64,000 nucleotides of DNA, taken from NCBI RefSeq assembly GCF_963678635.1, contig NC_087066.1, positions 49,535,581 to 49,599,580 on the forward strand. The letters are read 5' to 3'. This DNA is from Symsagittifera roscoffensis. Lineage: Eukaryota > Xenacoelomorpha > Acoela > Convolutidae. Every line of letters starts with the position of its first letter. Position 1 is the stretch's first letter. Shown here in pieces: positions 25,810-38,228 of the stretch. Both the position numbers and the translations under genes were made by a program. The notes under the pieces are model-generated. The model worked only from the letters and a program-made list of their open reading frames with translations. It did no database searches and was not told where the DNA came from.

Positions 25810-26092
25810 AAAACTAAAGTAAACAGCTTGCAGCTTGGGGGGGGTAAAAAAAAGTGGGGTGGTGGTAAAGTAAACTGGGGGGGGGGCGGTGGTAAAGTAA
25901 ACTGGGGGAGGTGGTAAAGTAAACTGGTGGGGGGGGGGGGGTTCAATCGGAATACTATAAGACAAAAAACATATTATTTTGAATGTGAAATGTAACATTT
26001 TATGAAATGTAACATTTTATGAAATGTACGTAGCAACTGCACTAAACAGGAATTGAGATAATTATTTTAAAAAAAGCTGAAATTTTTATGAA
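25810..26092 (+). repeat. G-run minisatellite with unique tail, copy 2
   Basis: This is the second copy of the 23.955-24.345 kb element in the same orientation. It has AAAGTAAACAGCTTGCAGCT, then G runs with GGTGGTAAAGTAAACTGG repeats, then the CAATCGGAATACTATAAGAC tail. A 19-bp direct duplication of ATGAAATGTAACATTTT occurs within the tail near 25.99-26.02 kb. Confidence 0.85.
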
Positions 26093-26099
26093 TAACGTC

Positions 26100-26262
26100 T
26101 CAAAAAATCCATTAAAATTGATTGTAATTGGGTATAGTGGATTTTATTGGCTTAGAAAATTTAAAGATTGTAATCCATTTTTTATGGATTATAATCGATT
26201 ATTTTGTAAATTTAAAGATATTGACCATTTTATGACAATATAATCGATTATGATCCATGGGC
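26100..26262. repeat. Low-complexity TAATCCATTA-rich tract (right)
   Basis: Words such as GATTGTAATCC, GGATTATAATCGATTATTTT and AATATAATCGATTATGATCC continue the pattern of the tract at 25.38-25.66 kb. Confidence 0.7.
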
Positions 26263-27820
26263 GCTCGGTGCGGGTACTGGCTGAACTCAAAACTCAATAT
26301 GGGCCAAAGTTTTGCACTGTTTTTTGCATTAATTTTTCTTCTTTTTTACAAAAAAAATTGGTTTTTCTCAAAATCTCTTATGTGAGAAAGTTTCTGAAAA
26401 CCTACAAGCTCCTTCTGTATTTGATGAAAATTGATTCTCTACCAGGTTGAAAAGCTACATTGAAAGGAAACAATTTTGAATTAATTTTTATCATAAATAA
26501 GACTATGAAAATATATGTTGTTTTGTCTGTCTCATTTTTTCCACTGTTTTTGCTTTGACTGAATTATTATTATTTTTTCAAAATGACCTAGAAATCCCTA
26601 AAGTTTGGTTGCTTATTAGGTACTAGAGTAAAAAAAAGTAAAACCTGTATCAAATAGGATTTTCCTAAGAAAACTAACAACCAGATTACAAATAACATAC
26701 TTTACCCTAAAAACCTTACTGCGTAAATGATTCTTAAGTTTTTAGAAATTCGGAAGATTCGAGTTATTTCCGTCACTTTGAACTTGTTGTCTTGGGTCAA
26801 AAGGTTATACTTTTAATAAGGTTCATCTGCCGTTTAATCCTATAACGATAATTTAGTCCTTCTTTACTAAAGTAGAAATAATCAGCATTTTAGCAATTAT
26901 TTCTACAAAATGAACAAAGCATCCACGTACAACGAATTTCTTCTCAAAACAGTTTTTTTTGTGTTTATAGAAAGAAATCAAAACAAAATTGTTGTTGCAT
27001 ATGCTTTGAAGGGTTCTCTACAATCAATTTCTATCATTTTTCCGAAATGGTACTTTTCTCATTTCGAATGCAGTCTTACAAATTTTCCTCAGCAAAGGCA
27101 AAAACCGCAAATGATTCTCGGGCTATATTCTCGAAGCATAGTTTAACTTGCAGCAAAATATTTTGATTGAACGCTTTTCTTTGGATAACGCAAAGATTTT
27201 TTTTGAATCCGCATTTTTCCTTCGATATAACCAGCTTCTGAGTACAGGCAAGAATTAAAATGGGCTAAAATGTCAGTTGTTTTCTTCAAATTTTCTGGCG
27301 CATCTAAAATTAGCCAATGTGGAAGTAAATCCAAGCTTTAGTTGCGAAAATGCTCAAGCATTTTTAGCATTATTAGTTTGCTTTGTAAATTTTTTGAAAT
27401 ATTTTGTAGTACAATTTTGTAGAACAATTTATTTTTGTTTTTCTTGCACTAAACAAAAGGGCGCGCTATGTTTTTGTTGAAAGTTGTTTGTATGATACGT
27501 TGAGCGTGAAAAGTGAATTTGGGTTCATTTTTGTTTAATTTTCATGGAAAAAATGGTAATTGTAATTTTGTATGCTATAACTACTTTTTTATAGTTCTTA
27601 TAAGTTTTTTTAGAAAATAAAGTTTTGTAGTTCTTTTTAGAAAATTGTTGGTGAGATTTGACACAGTTTTATTGTACTTAAGTTGTGTGGCTCTCATTGT
27701 TTATTTAAAAAGAAAATCATTTGAAAAATTTATTTAATCTCCAAAACAATGCCTTGTTGGTAATCTTGGTAAAGTATGACGGCTGCATTTATTTCTTCTT
27801 TGTTTCCATCATCTCTGGCG
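26263..27820. other. AT-rich stretch, nothing recognised
   Basis: Short ORFs only (for example 26910-27146 and 27277-27480), dominated by F, K, N and L. No splice-supported exon, RNA gene or repeat was recognised. Confidence 0.6.
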
Positions 27821-27824
27821 TCAG

Positions 27825-27959
27825 ACTCTTCACTATGCCCTTGGTGACATTGGTGGCACTGTTGAGACTGGAGTTGCTGCTGGCATGAGTCATGGCCAAC
27901 AGGTCCATTCTCCGGTCCACGCTCTCATGGTCCAGCCCACGCTCCTCAACTACCACTGA
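27825..27959 (+). CDS. Candidate terminal exon (weak)
   Basis: A patch of 135 bp visibly richer in G+C than its surroundings follows a pyrimidine tract and a GGCGTCAG acceptor. It reads openly for 44 codons to TGA at 27957-27959, with the pattern ALGDIGGTVETGVAAG then MSHGQQVHSPVHAL. That composition resembles low-complexity cuticle-like or structural proteins, but no upstream exon was found and I do not assign a function. It could also be a fragment of a mobile element. Confidence 0.22.
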   Translation, partial: TLHYALGDIGGTVETGVAAGMSHGQQVHSPVHALMVQPTLLNYH

Positions 27960-29490
27960 AATTCATTCCTCATTAAAAAATTTCAGAAAGCTCAAATCAA
28001 TAGCAAAAGACACTTTTTTCATGGAAAGCAGCTTTTTTTCAGGCCATCAGTTTAGAAGAAACTTCAGGATTCCCTGCTTCGTTTTTAGCACGTTTTACAG
28101 AATTTGGCCAATAAAACCCGCATTCAATCTTCAAATTAATGTAGAATGTGGCCCACAAGACGCTTTCTAAAACATTTTGGACCCGGCTCCAAAAATTGAT
28201 GGACTAGTAAAAAAGAGATGTTGATAACCATCCCCTTCTTCCCCCAACCCCTTGTAACAAATTCACCCCCTGAGAAAATCTCCTGAAAAATAGTTCAATG
28301 AAATCAGGAGCGATGCTTTCCGAAAAGTCTAACAAATAAATATAGTTATGAGGAAACGCTTGAAACTTTTCGTAAAGTTCTCGAACGTCGAAAGATTTTA
28401 TGGAAAAGCAAGTCATTATTTTTGTATCTTCCATTTGCAACAAGAGAGATGATTTTTTCCAAATACCTGCTGCCTATGTTTATAAAATTTCAGTTGAATA
28501 AAACTGATGATTTTGTTAGCAGACAGTTATGTAAAACTATTTCACATGTAAACGTAAATGTTAATTTTTAGTCGCTTTCCATTCGATGCAGCCGAGCATC
28601 TACCCGACATCTATCCAATGAAAATTTATCATTCCAGCTAGACAGCAAAATTGGGGATAATTTGGGTTTCTCGGGAAAACGATCTTTTAAAAATGGGACA
28701 TCATTGAGGCAAAAATAGCCGTTCGTAGAATTTACACCGGATTCAGTCTAAGTTAATTTTTAGTAAGTGTTCTTTAGATCATGAAAACCTTTTGAATTAG
28801 CTGTCACTTGTCTCACAAAGGGTCACAGTTAAGCTAAACAACTGTTTCGAGCCTTAGTTTAAAACGCCACGAAAAGGTGGCGAAGGGAAACAGAAATCAC
28901 ACATGCGTGGTACTGTTTCGCACACAAGTTGGACACTTCAAAGAAACACGCCACAGTCGAGGTTGGCGTTCGAGTGTCTTTTCTAGAGTGTGTTCACGCA
29001 TCATCTCAATTCACACCATTTCACGCTCTGGCGTCTTTCTACTCCGTTGCCTTTTCATTTGAGCACAAATTTTTTCCCCGGCCGACTGAAAAGCTATTTT
29101 CGGAAACAATTATGACCGTCAGCTATGATTTGCTCCTGACGGTGGCCGCGAACTAACAATTTTGACAGGTTTCATACTGGAAAGTACTCCAAATTGAATT
29201 GAAAACAGCTATTTAAGAGTTAATTGACGTATAAGCACTAACTGTCATTATAAAATTCCTGCCCGGCTCAAAGTTTCATAAAATTACAGCTGCTCAAAAT
29301 ATGTTACCAACCCGTAAAAAAATGGGGAAGCGGTCGCGCAGTTTAGTCATGAACGTTTTTATCCCTTGAACCAAAAAATATATGAAAAATTTTTATTCCT
29401 CAGATCACGAAAACCACTAAAAAAACGAGAAAATGATTCAAACACTTTCATCACAGAGTTTTTCCCAGCCGAACTTAAAAGTATCTTCTA
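27960..29490. other. Mostly non-coding stretch
   Basis: The minus-strand ORF at 28204-28443 and the overlapping plus-strand ORFs at 28877-29156 have no recognisable domain and no convincing splice or start context. The base composition is somewhat less AT-rich at 28.5-29.1 kb. Nothing here can be supported as a gene. Confidence 0.5.
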
Positions 29491-29750
29491 AGCTACAGTC
29501 TTAAAGACCAATTTTTGTCTTGTCCAATGATTTGAATCAAACACTGATCGCTGCGTGAATAATTATCAAAGCTATTCCGACCTGTAATGACTTTAACCAA
29601 ACATTTATGGTTACTTAAAGAGTGATGGACTTGAAACGAACTTTTATCACTCCATAAAAGACAAACAACACAACCCCACATGTTATGACTTGAACAATGA
29701 TAAACGATGGCTCCGAAAAGGTAATCAACACGTGGTTTTTTTGTTAAAAT
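29490..29750 (-). repeat. Inverted mini-block of the 60-bp satellite
   Basis: About four units of the 30.6-38.1 kb array appear here in reverse complement, for example TTGAATCAAACACTGATCGC and CCTGTAATGACTTTAACC. They face the main array across about 850 bp of non-satellite DNA. Confidence 0.82.
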
Positions 29751-30089
29751 ATACCAGTGAAAACAAATTTGACCAAATTTAAAAGAGTTTGACCAAGTTT
29801 AGTTTGCCGTGAAATGAGTTCAGAATACAACGGCAACTGCTTTCGTTCTAAAACAAACAAGACTGCTCGTATCAGTGCGAAGCCCTGAATGTTCCGACTG
29901 CTTTTTAAGGTTTATGGAGCAGCAGTAATAACATAAAAAATTTAATGAAATAAAATAAAAATGAAAATTATTTTTTCTAAAATTTGAAATTTTTTAAATA
30001 AAAATCATCCCCCCACCCGCCATATAAAGTACAAAAAGATAGATTTCGTTCCTTGTAACAAATCATTTATGGCAAATAAGCTTCGTTCA

Positions 30090-30180
30090 ACCAATTTGGA
30101 ACAATTTATAAGACGGATTAAATCTCCGCTTACGCGTTGATAGCGCGAATTATATCGCACGTTAATTGTCCCAAATTGGT
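30090..30180. repeat. Inverted repeat, 19-bp arms, 53-bp loop
   Basis: The left arm ACCAATTTGGAACAATTTA (30090-30108) pairs with the right arm TTAATTGTCCCAAATTGGT (30162-30180) with two mismatches. The loop holds GCGTTGATAGCGCG. It may be a cruciform or hairpin, or a relic of a foldback element. Confidence 0.6.
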
Positions 30181-30289
30181 GAAAATGGCCAAAATGGCAA
30201 TCTTTAAATCCTCATAACTTTACGAAAAATGATCCCAAGTGAAATATCTTTTCAAATTTAAGCTCAGGACAACAATGGTTTTCGAATGA

Positions 30290-30415
30290 TTTAAAAAAAA
30301 TTCCGTCAAAAATGGCTAGTTAAAAAGTCGAAATGTGTCTGAAGAAAAAAAAAACCCACCCCGAGCACAAATATTCCGTTACTTTCGTATCGAAAGTCGG
30401 AACAATAACAAGCTC
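30290..30415 (+). repeat. Dispersed repeat beside the array (left copy)
   Basis: It shares with 39035-39140 the ordered words CGTCAAAAAT, TTAGTT.AAAA, CTCACAAATATTC-like and CGAAAGTCGG, in the same orientation. The two copies lie on opposite sides of the 60-bp satellite array. Confidence 0.5.
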
Positions 30416-30599
30416 TTCATTTTGCCAAATTTAGAAAATCGAGCATACATGTAAAACGAGAACACGAGTAGTTGACACTACGTTAATTGTTCTTAAAAAT
30501 GCAATTTGAGATGATAAAAAATGATAAAAGTGCGAGACATAAGGTTGCAAAATCTAAAATTCAAGCGAAAGAAACAAACCATAACAGGTCTGGACTAAT

Positions 30600-33500
30600 C
30601 TCTATTCACGCAGCAATGTTCGTTTAAAGTCCATACAAGTCGTGGCGTGGACGCTCATACTTACGCTGTGATAAGCGTTCTGTTTAAGTCATTACAATTC
30701 AGATTGTGTTGATAGATATTTACGCAGCGACCAGTGTTCTGTTCAAGTCAATACACAGAGGGCTGTGCACGATTACTCTCTATAGAGCGATCAAAGCTCA
30801 TCTCAAGTTATTACAGGTGAGGTGTGGCCCATCACTCTTTAAGTAACGATAAATGTTTGGTTAAAATCATTACATGTCGGATTAGGTTTGATATTTATTC
30901 GCGCAGCGATCAGTGTTTGATTCAAATCATTGCTTGCGGGTAGCGAGTGAAAACTATCTGAGCAGCGATCACGTGCAGTGATCAGACAAAGTCATCAGAG
31001 GTCGGATTGGAGCTGATCATTAATCACGCAGCGATCAGTGTTCAATTCGCATCCTTATATGTCGAGTTGTGGTTGAAAACTATTAACGCAATGACCAGTG
31101 TTCAGGTAAAGTCACTAGAGATCGTGTTTAGACAAATTTATTGCCTCACGATTAGTGTTTATATAGCAATCGGATTTCTTGAAGTCATTATTTGTCGGGT
31201 TTTGCTTGATTACAATTTACGGAACAATCAGGGTTCGTTTGAGGTCATTACAATTCGATTTGAGGTTGGAAGCTATATAAGCAGCCTTCAGTGTACATTT
31301 CAAGACGTTTCATGTCAGGTTGTGGTTGATTAATTTTTGCGTAGCAATCAGTGTTCAGTTCACGTCCTGTGAGGTCCAAGTGTGGCCGGTCACACTTTAC
31401 GCAGTGATGGGGTTTCGGTTCCACTAATCGAATTTCAGATTTGTTGACTAGCATTTAGGAAGCGGATCAGAGTATGGTTTTAGTCCTTACATGTCGGATT
31501 GTGGTTGGACACTAATTACGCAGCAATCAGTGTTCATTTGAAGTCGAAACAAGTCGACATGCTGTAGATCACACTTTATGCAGCAATGGGTGCGCGATTC
31601 AGGTCATTCCATGTCAGGTCGTGGATGATTACTTTTTACGGAGCGATCAGTATGGGGTTTTCAAAGGCCGTGCTTTGGTTGACTGATATTTACGCACAAA
31701 CAGTGATCTGTTCAAATCGCTTCATGTCTGGCTGTAGTTGATAATTATTTAATTGGCGATTTTTGTCTGGCTTAAATCATTACAAGTCGGGTTGCAATTT
31801 TTCAGCATTTACGCAATTATCACTGCTTCGTTCAGTTCATCAAAGCAGGAGGTACGGTTGAAAACTATTTAAACGGCGACCAATGTTCAGCTGAAACCGT
31901 TTCAGGTCGACTCGTGTTTGATTGCTGTTTAAGCAGCAATCAGTGTTTGGTTCAATTTGTTGCAGGTCGGGTTATGGTTGATTAATAATAACGCAGCGAT
32001 CAGTATTTGGTTGAGATCTCACAGGTTTAGGTGTGGGTGATTAAAGTGTACCTAAAGATCAATGTCGGGTTAAAGTCATTACAGGTCGGAGGTGGGTTAA
32101 TAATTATTTCTGCAGCAATCAGTGTTCATTTCACTTCCCTGTAAGTCGGGTTGTGGTCATTTTATATGCAGCAATCAGTATTTTGATCAAGTCTTACAGG
32201 TTGGGTTGTGGATGATTATGATTTACGTAGGGATCAGTGCTCGGTTCATGTCATTACAATCAGATTGTGCTTCTTGATTAAAATTTACGAGTGATCGGTG
32301 TTCGTTTGCTATCAGGACAGATCGCGATTTGATTGATAATTTTTAAGCAACGATCAGCCTTCGGTTCAAGTAGTTTCGTGTCGGGTTAGTTTGATTATTA
32401 TTTACGCCATGATCAATCATCGGCTCAATTCAACACATATTGGGTTGTGGTTGAGTACTTTTTATGGAGCGATCAAAGTTGGGATCAAATCATTACAGTC
32501 GAGATGTGGCCAATCACTATTTACGTAACGATGAATTTTGATTACTATTTACGCGCCAATCAGTGTCTGGTTCAAAATATTACTTTTCAGGTTGTGGTTG
32601 ATTTTTTTGAGCGAGCAAAGTAACTGGTAAATCACACTTTACGCAGCGACGAGTTTTTGGTTCAATTCATTAATTTTCAGACAGTGTTGATTATTATTTA
32701 CGTAACAATCAGTGTACAGCTAGTTCTTACAGATCGGGTTTTGGCTGATTAATAATGAGGCAGCAATCATTGTTTGTTTCGATTCATTGCATTCTCGGTT
32801 TGAAGTTCATTATTAGTTACGCAGCAATCAACGTTCGATTCAGGTCATTACATCTCGGGTTGTGGTTGGTTGCCATTTACGGAGCAATTAGTGCTTGGTT
32901 CAAGTCATTACTTGTCCATTTGTGGTTGTCCAGCCGATAGGGGCTGGTCACATTTTACGCAGTAACGGATGTTCGGTTGAAGTCAAATCATGTCAGGTTA
33001 TGGTTGATTACTATTTAAGGAGCAATCAGAGTTTGGTTGAAGTCATTACTTGTTCAGTTGTGGTTGGTCACTATTTACACAGCAATCAGTGCTCGTTTCA
33101 AATTCTTACAAGCCGGGTTGTGGTTAAACCTTATCAACGCAGCAATCAGAGTTCAGTTCAAAAAAATACAAGTTAGATTGTTGTTGAATCATGCTTACGA
33201 CTGATCAATGTTCTTTTGATGTCATTACAGGTCGCGGTGTGATTGAATAATTTTTCAGCAGCGACCAGTGATTGGTTTTAGTCATATCATGTCTGGTTAT
33301 GCTTGATGACCATCCACGGAGCGGTAAGTGTTCAATCGAAGCCATTTCAAGTGGGAGTACGATTGATTTCTAGTTTTCTAGCTATCAGAATTTGCTAAAA
33401 GTCATTATAGGTCTGGTTTTGATTGATCATTTTTCATTCAGCAATCAGGGTTCGAAACAAATCAATAAATGTCGATTTCTATTCGCGAGCGATCAGTTTT

Positions 33501-36500
33501 CGAATTTCAATAGAAATCAGGCTGAGGTTGATCACTATCTAGGTTGTAGGCATGTGGTCGTTGAGCGATCAGTGTTCGATTGAAGTTAGTGTATGTCGGG
33601 CTGTTGTTGCTAGAAAATTACGCTGAAACCAGGGTTCGGTTCTTGTCATTACATGTTGGGCTGTGATTGATCATTTTTTATGAAGCGATCATTGTTTGGT
33701 TCAAGTCATCTTATTCCGAGTTCTGAATGATCAAATTTTACATATTAATTAATGTTCGGTTCTCAAATGTCGGAGAAGCTGGTGTTCGGTTGGAATATTT
33801 ACATTGTGGCTCATATTTTTAGGCTGCAATCAGTGTTTGGTTCGAGTCCTTACATGTCGGGCTGTGAGTGATTAGTTTCTATGGAGCGATCATGGACCGG
33901 TTCAAGTCATTACAGGCATGATTGGGGTTGATCAAATTTTACCTATCAATCAGTGTTCGGTTCAATTCCTCAGACGTCGAGTTGTGGTTGAAAACTTAAC
34001 GGACCAGCCATTGTTTGGTTGGAGTTTTTATATTGCCGATGTGGTTCATTTCTGCTCAGACAGCAATCAGTGTTTGGCTCAAGTCATTACAGAATGAGGC
34101 CAGACGTCAATAAAGGTCGCGTTGTGATTTTGTACTTTTCACACGGTATTGAGTGTTCGGTCGTTCAGATCATTGCATGTGAGTTGAGCTTGAAAAATAT
34201 TTAAGCAGCGACCAGTATTCAGAAATAATTGATTCAAAACGAGGAGGGTATGGTTGATAAGTACTGGCACAGCGGTCAGTCTTCGGTTGAAGTCACTACT
34301 TGTCGGGTTGTGATTGAGCACTATTTACAAAGCGAACAGTGTTCGCTGAACGTCATTACAAGTCGTAGTATGGTAGATTAATTTTTACATAGCGAACAGT
34401 GTTTGTTTCATTTCAGTTCGGGTCGGGTTATTGTTGATCATCTTTTATGCAACAGTCAGTGTTCGGTTCAAGTCAATTTAGATTGGTTGATTACTCTGTA
34501 CGAGCGTTCAGTGATCAGTTTTCACTACATATCAAACTAAGGTTGATTGATGTTTCATCTGCGATCAGTGTTTGGATCAAGTTTGTACAGGTGGGTTGGT
34601 GATAGAAAATTGTTTACGCAGCGATAAGTAGTCGTTTCAGGCCATTACATGTCAAGTTGTGGTTGATTTTTTTTTCACACAGCAATCAGTGTTCAATTTA
34701 AGACCATAAAAGTTGATGTGCGGTCCGTCACACTTTACGCAGCAACGGCTGTTCCGTTGAAATCAAATCATGTCAGTTTTTGGTTGGTTATGGAGCAATC
34801 ATTGTTTGCTTCTCGTCCTTACAGGTCTGGTTGATTACTATTTACGCGGCAATCAGCGTTCAGTTTAAATCATTACGTTTCGATTTTTGTTGATTACTTT
34901 TTTCGAGCAAGTAATGATCTTTTCAAGTTATTGCAGGTCGTAGTGTGGCCAATCACTCTTAGGTTAGGACCAATTTTTGATTAAAGTCATTACAGGTCGG
35001 ATTAGGGTTGATCAATATTCACCCAGCGAACAGTGTTTGATTAAAATATCGAGTGTTGTTGATTAATCTTTGCGCAGCAAAAACTGATCATTTCATATCC
35101 TCACATTTCGGGTTGTGGTTGATAAAATTTTATAGAGTTTTTAACGTTTAACATTTCGGTTGCGATTGATTACTTTTTACATGGTAATCAGTGTTTCATT
35201 CAGTTCATTAAGATAGGGGGTATGGTTTTTTTTACAAGCCGATCAATGTTAAATTGATTTCATTTTAGAACCGGTTGCGGATGATTACAGTTTAAACAAC
35301 TATCAGTTTTCGCTTAAATCATTACAAGTCGGGTTGTGGTTGAATACTATTTACGCAGAGATCAGTAATTGGTTGATGTCATTGAGGTCAGAAAGGTGTT
35401 AAGATCTGTTTCTGCACCGATCAGTGTTCGTTTCAAGTCCTTACAAGTCGATTTGTAATTGATCATTATCTACGCAGCTATCAGATTTCAGTATAAGTCA
35501 TTACGAGTCAGGTTGTGTTTGATTAATGTTTACGAGTTATTAGTGTTCTATTGATGTCAGTAAAGATCGCGGTGTGATTGAATCTTTTTTAAGCTACAAT
35601 CAGTGTTCGGTTATAGCCATTCCATGTCGGGTTGTGCTTGATTACTTTTTACGGAGCGATCAGTATTGCGTTCTAGTGCTTAAAGGCCGCGTTGTGGTTG
35701 ATTATGATTTACGCAGCAAACAGTGATCTGTTCAAAACGCTACTTGTCTAGTTTTGGTTGATAATGATTTATATAGCGATTTTTGTCCGGGGTTCAAATC
35801 ATTGCATGTTGGTTTGCGATTGATCAATTTTTATGCAGTTATCAGTAATTTGTTCGGCTCAATAAAAGAGGAGGTATGTTTGAAAACTATTTAAACAGCG
35901 CTCAATGTTCAGTTGATTTCATTTTAGAACCGTTTGGTTGAAATCATTGCAGGTTGGAATCTTGTTTAAAACTATTTCTGGAGCGATCAGAACTTGTTTC
36001 AAGTCCTTACAGCATGAGGCGCGGCCGATCACTTTTTACGGAGCAATCAGGGCTCATTTATAGTCGTTATTTGTCGGTTTGTACTTGATTACTGAGCGAT
36101 TACTGGTCGGTTGTAGTCATTACAGTTTGCTTGAAAAATTGCTTGAACAATTTGCTTGAAAAATAGCTTGAAGTCATTAATGGTTGTGGTGTGGTTGATT
36201 ACTTTTCACTCAGCGATCAGTTTTGGTTCAAATTTTTGCATACAGGCTGATATTGAAAAACATTTACGCAGCGACCAGTGTTCAGACAAAGTCGATACAG
36301 GTCGAGATGTGGTTGATTAGTATTGACACAGCAATCAGTGTTCAGTCGAAGTCATTACTTGTCGGGTTGTGGTTGACTATTAACTACGAAGCGATCAGTG
36401 TTCGCTTACCGTCATTATAAGTTTGGTGATAGACTACTGTTTACCCAGATAAGTAGTAGGTTAGTTTCATTACAAGTCTGGTTTCTGTTCAATATTTTGT

Positions 36501-38140
36501 ACGGAGTGATCGGTGTTTGACTGAAGTCATTGCAGGTCGTGGTGTGGTTGATTTTTGTTTGAGCAGCGATCAGTGTTCAGTTCAACTCATTTTATGTCGT
36601 TTGATGATTTTTTCATTTTCACTGAGCAATCGGTGTTTGATTCAATCGGTGTTGATTCAAGTAGTTACATCCTGGGTTGTGTTTGATTACTATTTAAGGA
36701 GCAACCAGTGTTCTACTGGAGTCCTTGAAGGTCGGATATGGTTGATTACTGTTGACGCAGCGATCAGTGTTTGTTTCGAATGATTACAGAACGAGATGAT
36801 TCCTATCCCTCTCTAAGCAACTATCAGCGTTATATTTAAAAAAATACAGGTCGGTCTGTATTTTTTTTTTACTTTTTACGAAACGATCTTTTTACGAAGC
36901 GATTTTTACGAATTCATTAAAGATTGGTGTTTGATTGATTGCTTTTTACGCACCGATCAGAATTCAGTCCAAAACATTATAAGCCTGGCTGTAGTTGATT
37001 AGTTTTTATGCATAGATCAGTGTTCAGTTCAAATTAATGTCAAGTTCGGGTGTGTTTGATAATTTTTTTAACGCAATATTCAGAGTTTAGTTCAAGTCAA
37101 TACGTCTCGGGTTTTGGTTGTTTACCATTTACGGAGCGATCAGTGATTGGTTCAAGTCATTACATCTCGAGCTGTGGTTCCTTACTTTTTACGCACCAGC
37201 CACAGTTCAGTTCAGGTCAATACAGGCCTGACTTTGATCGATTAGTTTTTATGCAGCGATGAGAATTGGGCTGAAATCATTTCAGGTCGAGGTGTGGTTG
37301 ATAATCAATTACGCAGTGATCAGATTTCTTTCCAAGTCCTTGAAGGTCGAGCTGTTGTTGATCATTGTTCATACAATGGTCCATGTTCGGTTCCAAAAAT
37401 TAAATGTCGAATTTTGATTGAATACCATTAACGAAATACGCCATTGTTCGATTTTAGTCACATTAGGTCTGAATGTGATTGATAAATTTTGGAGCAGCAA
37501 TTAATTTTTGTTTCAAGTCACTACAGGTCGGGTTGTGTTTGATTTTTATTTACGCAAAGACCAGTAATTAGTTCAAGTCATTTTATTTCGAACTGTGGTT
37601 GATTAGTTCTTACGGAGCGACCAAAGTTCAGTTCAAATCATTACAGGTTGGGCTGTGGTTAATTACTGGTTACCAGCAATCAGTGTTCGTTTCAAGTCAT
37701 TGCAGGTCGAGATAGGGCGGACTCTTCCAGCAGCGTCCAGTGATTGGTTCTTGTCATTCACTCTAAGACGGGTTGTGGGTGATTACTTTTTACAGAGTGA
37801 ATAATGATCTATTGAATTCATTAGCGATCACGTTGCGGTTGACTTTCGTTTACGCTCCGATCAATGATCAGTTTAAATCATTTTGTTCGGGTTGAATTTG
37901 ATTGCAATTTACGGCGTGATCAATGTTCGATTGAAGTCATTACCGTTTATTAAATGGGTGATTTCTATTCACGCAACGATAAGTGTTCGGTTCAACTCAT
38001 TACAGGTCGAGGTGTGGCCAATCACTCTTCAAGCAGCGATCAGCTTTCGAATCAAGTGATAATATGTCGGGTTGTGGTTGATTACTACTTACGTAGCGAT
38101 CAGTGTTCGGTTGAAGTCAATGCCGATCGGGGTTTGGCTG
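30600..38140 (+). repeat. Tandem array of about 60-bp units (minisatellite/satellite)
   Basis: Roughly 120 head-to-tail units average close to 60 bp. In order, a typical unit contains GCAGCGATCAGTGTTCGG, then TTCAAGTCATTACAGG, then TCGGGTTGTGGTTGATTAC and TATTTACG. Units diverge considerably from one another and no higher-order period is obvious by eye. Many units carry GGTTCAAGTC, which resembles the tRNA TpsiC/B-box sequence. Frames are closed every unit or two, so the short ORFs inside (for example 31007-31333, 32895-33176, 36517-36783) are repeat by-products. The array ends sharply near 38,140 at GGCTGTGAATTG. Confidence 0.93.
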
Positions 38141-38203
38141 TGAATTGTTAAATTTAGTCTCAATTTCCATTTTTCACTTTAAGTCTACTCTATGTTTCAA
38201 GTT

Positions 38204-38209
38204 TTTATT
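38204..38209 (-). promoter_or_regulatory. Polyadenylation signal AATAAA
   Basis: Canonical AATAAA on the minus strand, 20 bases downstream of the stop codon of the small secreted protein gene. Confidence 0.5.
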
Positions 38210-38228
38210 ATCTAATGTAGTCTTATTT

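Noticed and set aside
28204-28443. Minus ORF with FDVRELYEKFQAFP segment, considered as a possible F-box-associated or similar exon
   Set aside because: Only one short segment looks protein-like; no family motif, start context or splice partner could be supported.
31007-37262. Several 60-108 codon ORFs within the 60-bp array
   Set aside because: Unit-length by-products; the same peptide pieces recur in shifting frames and no frame stays open across units.
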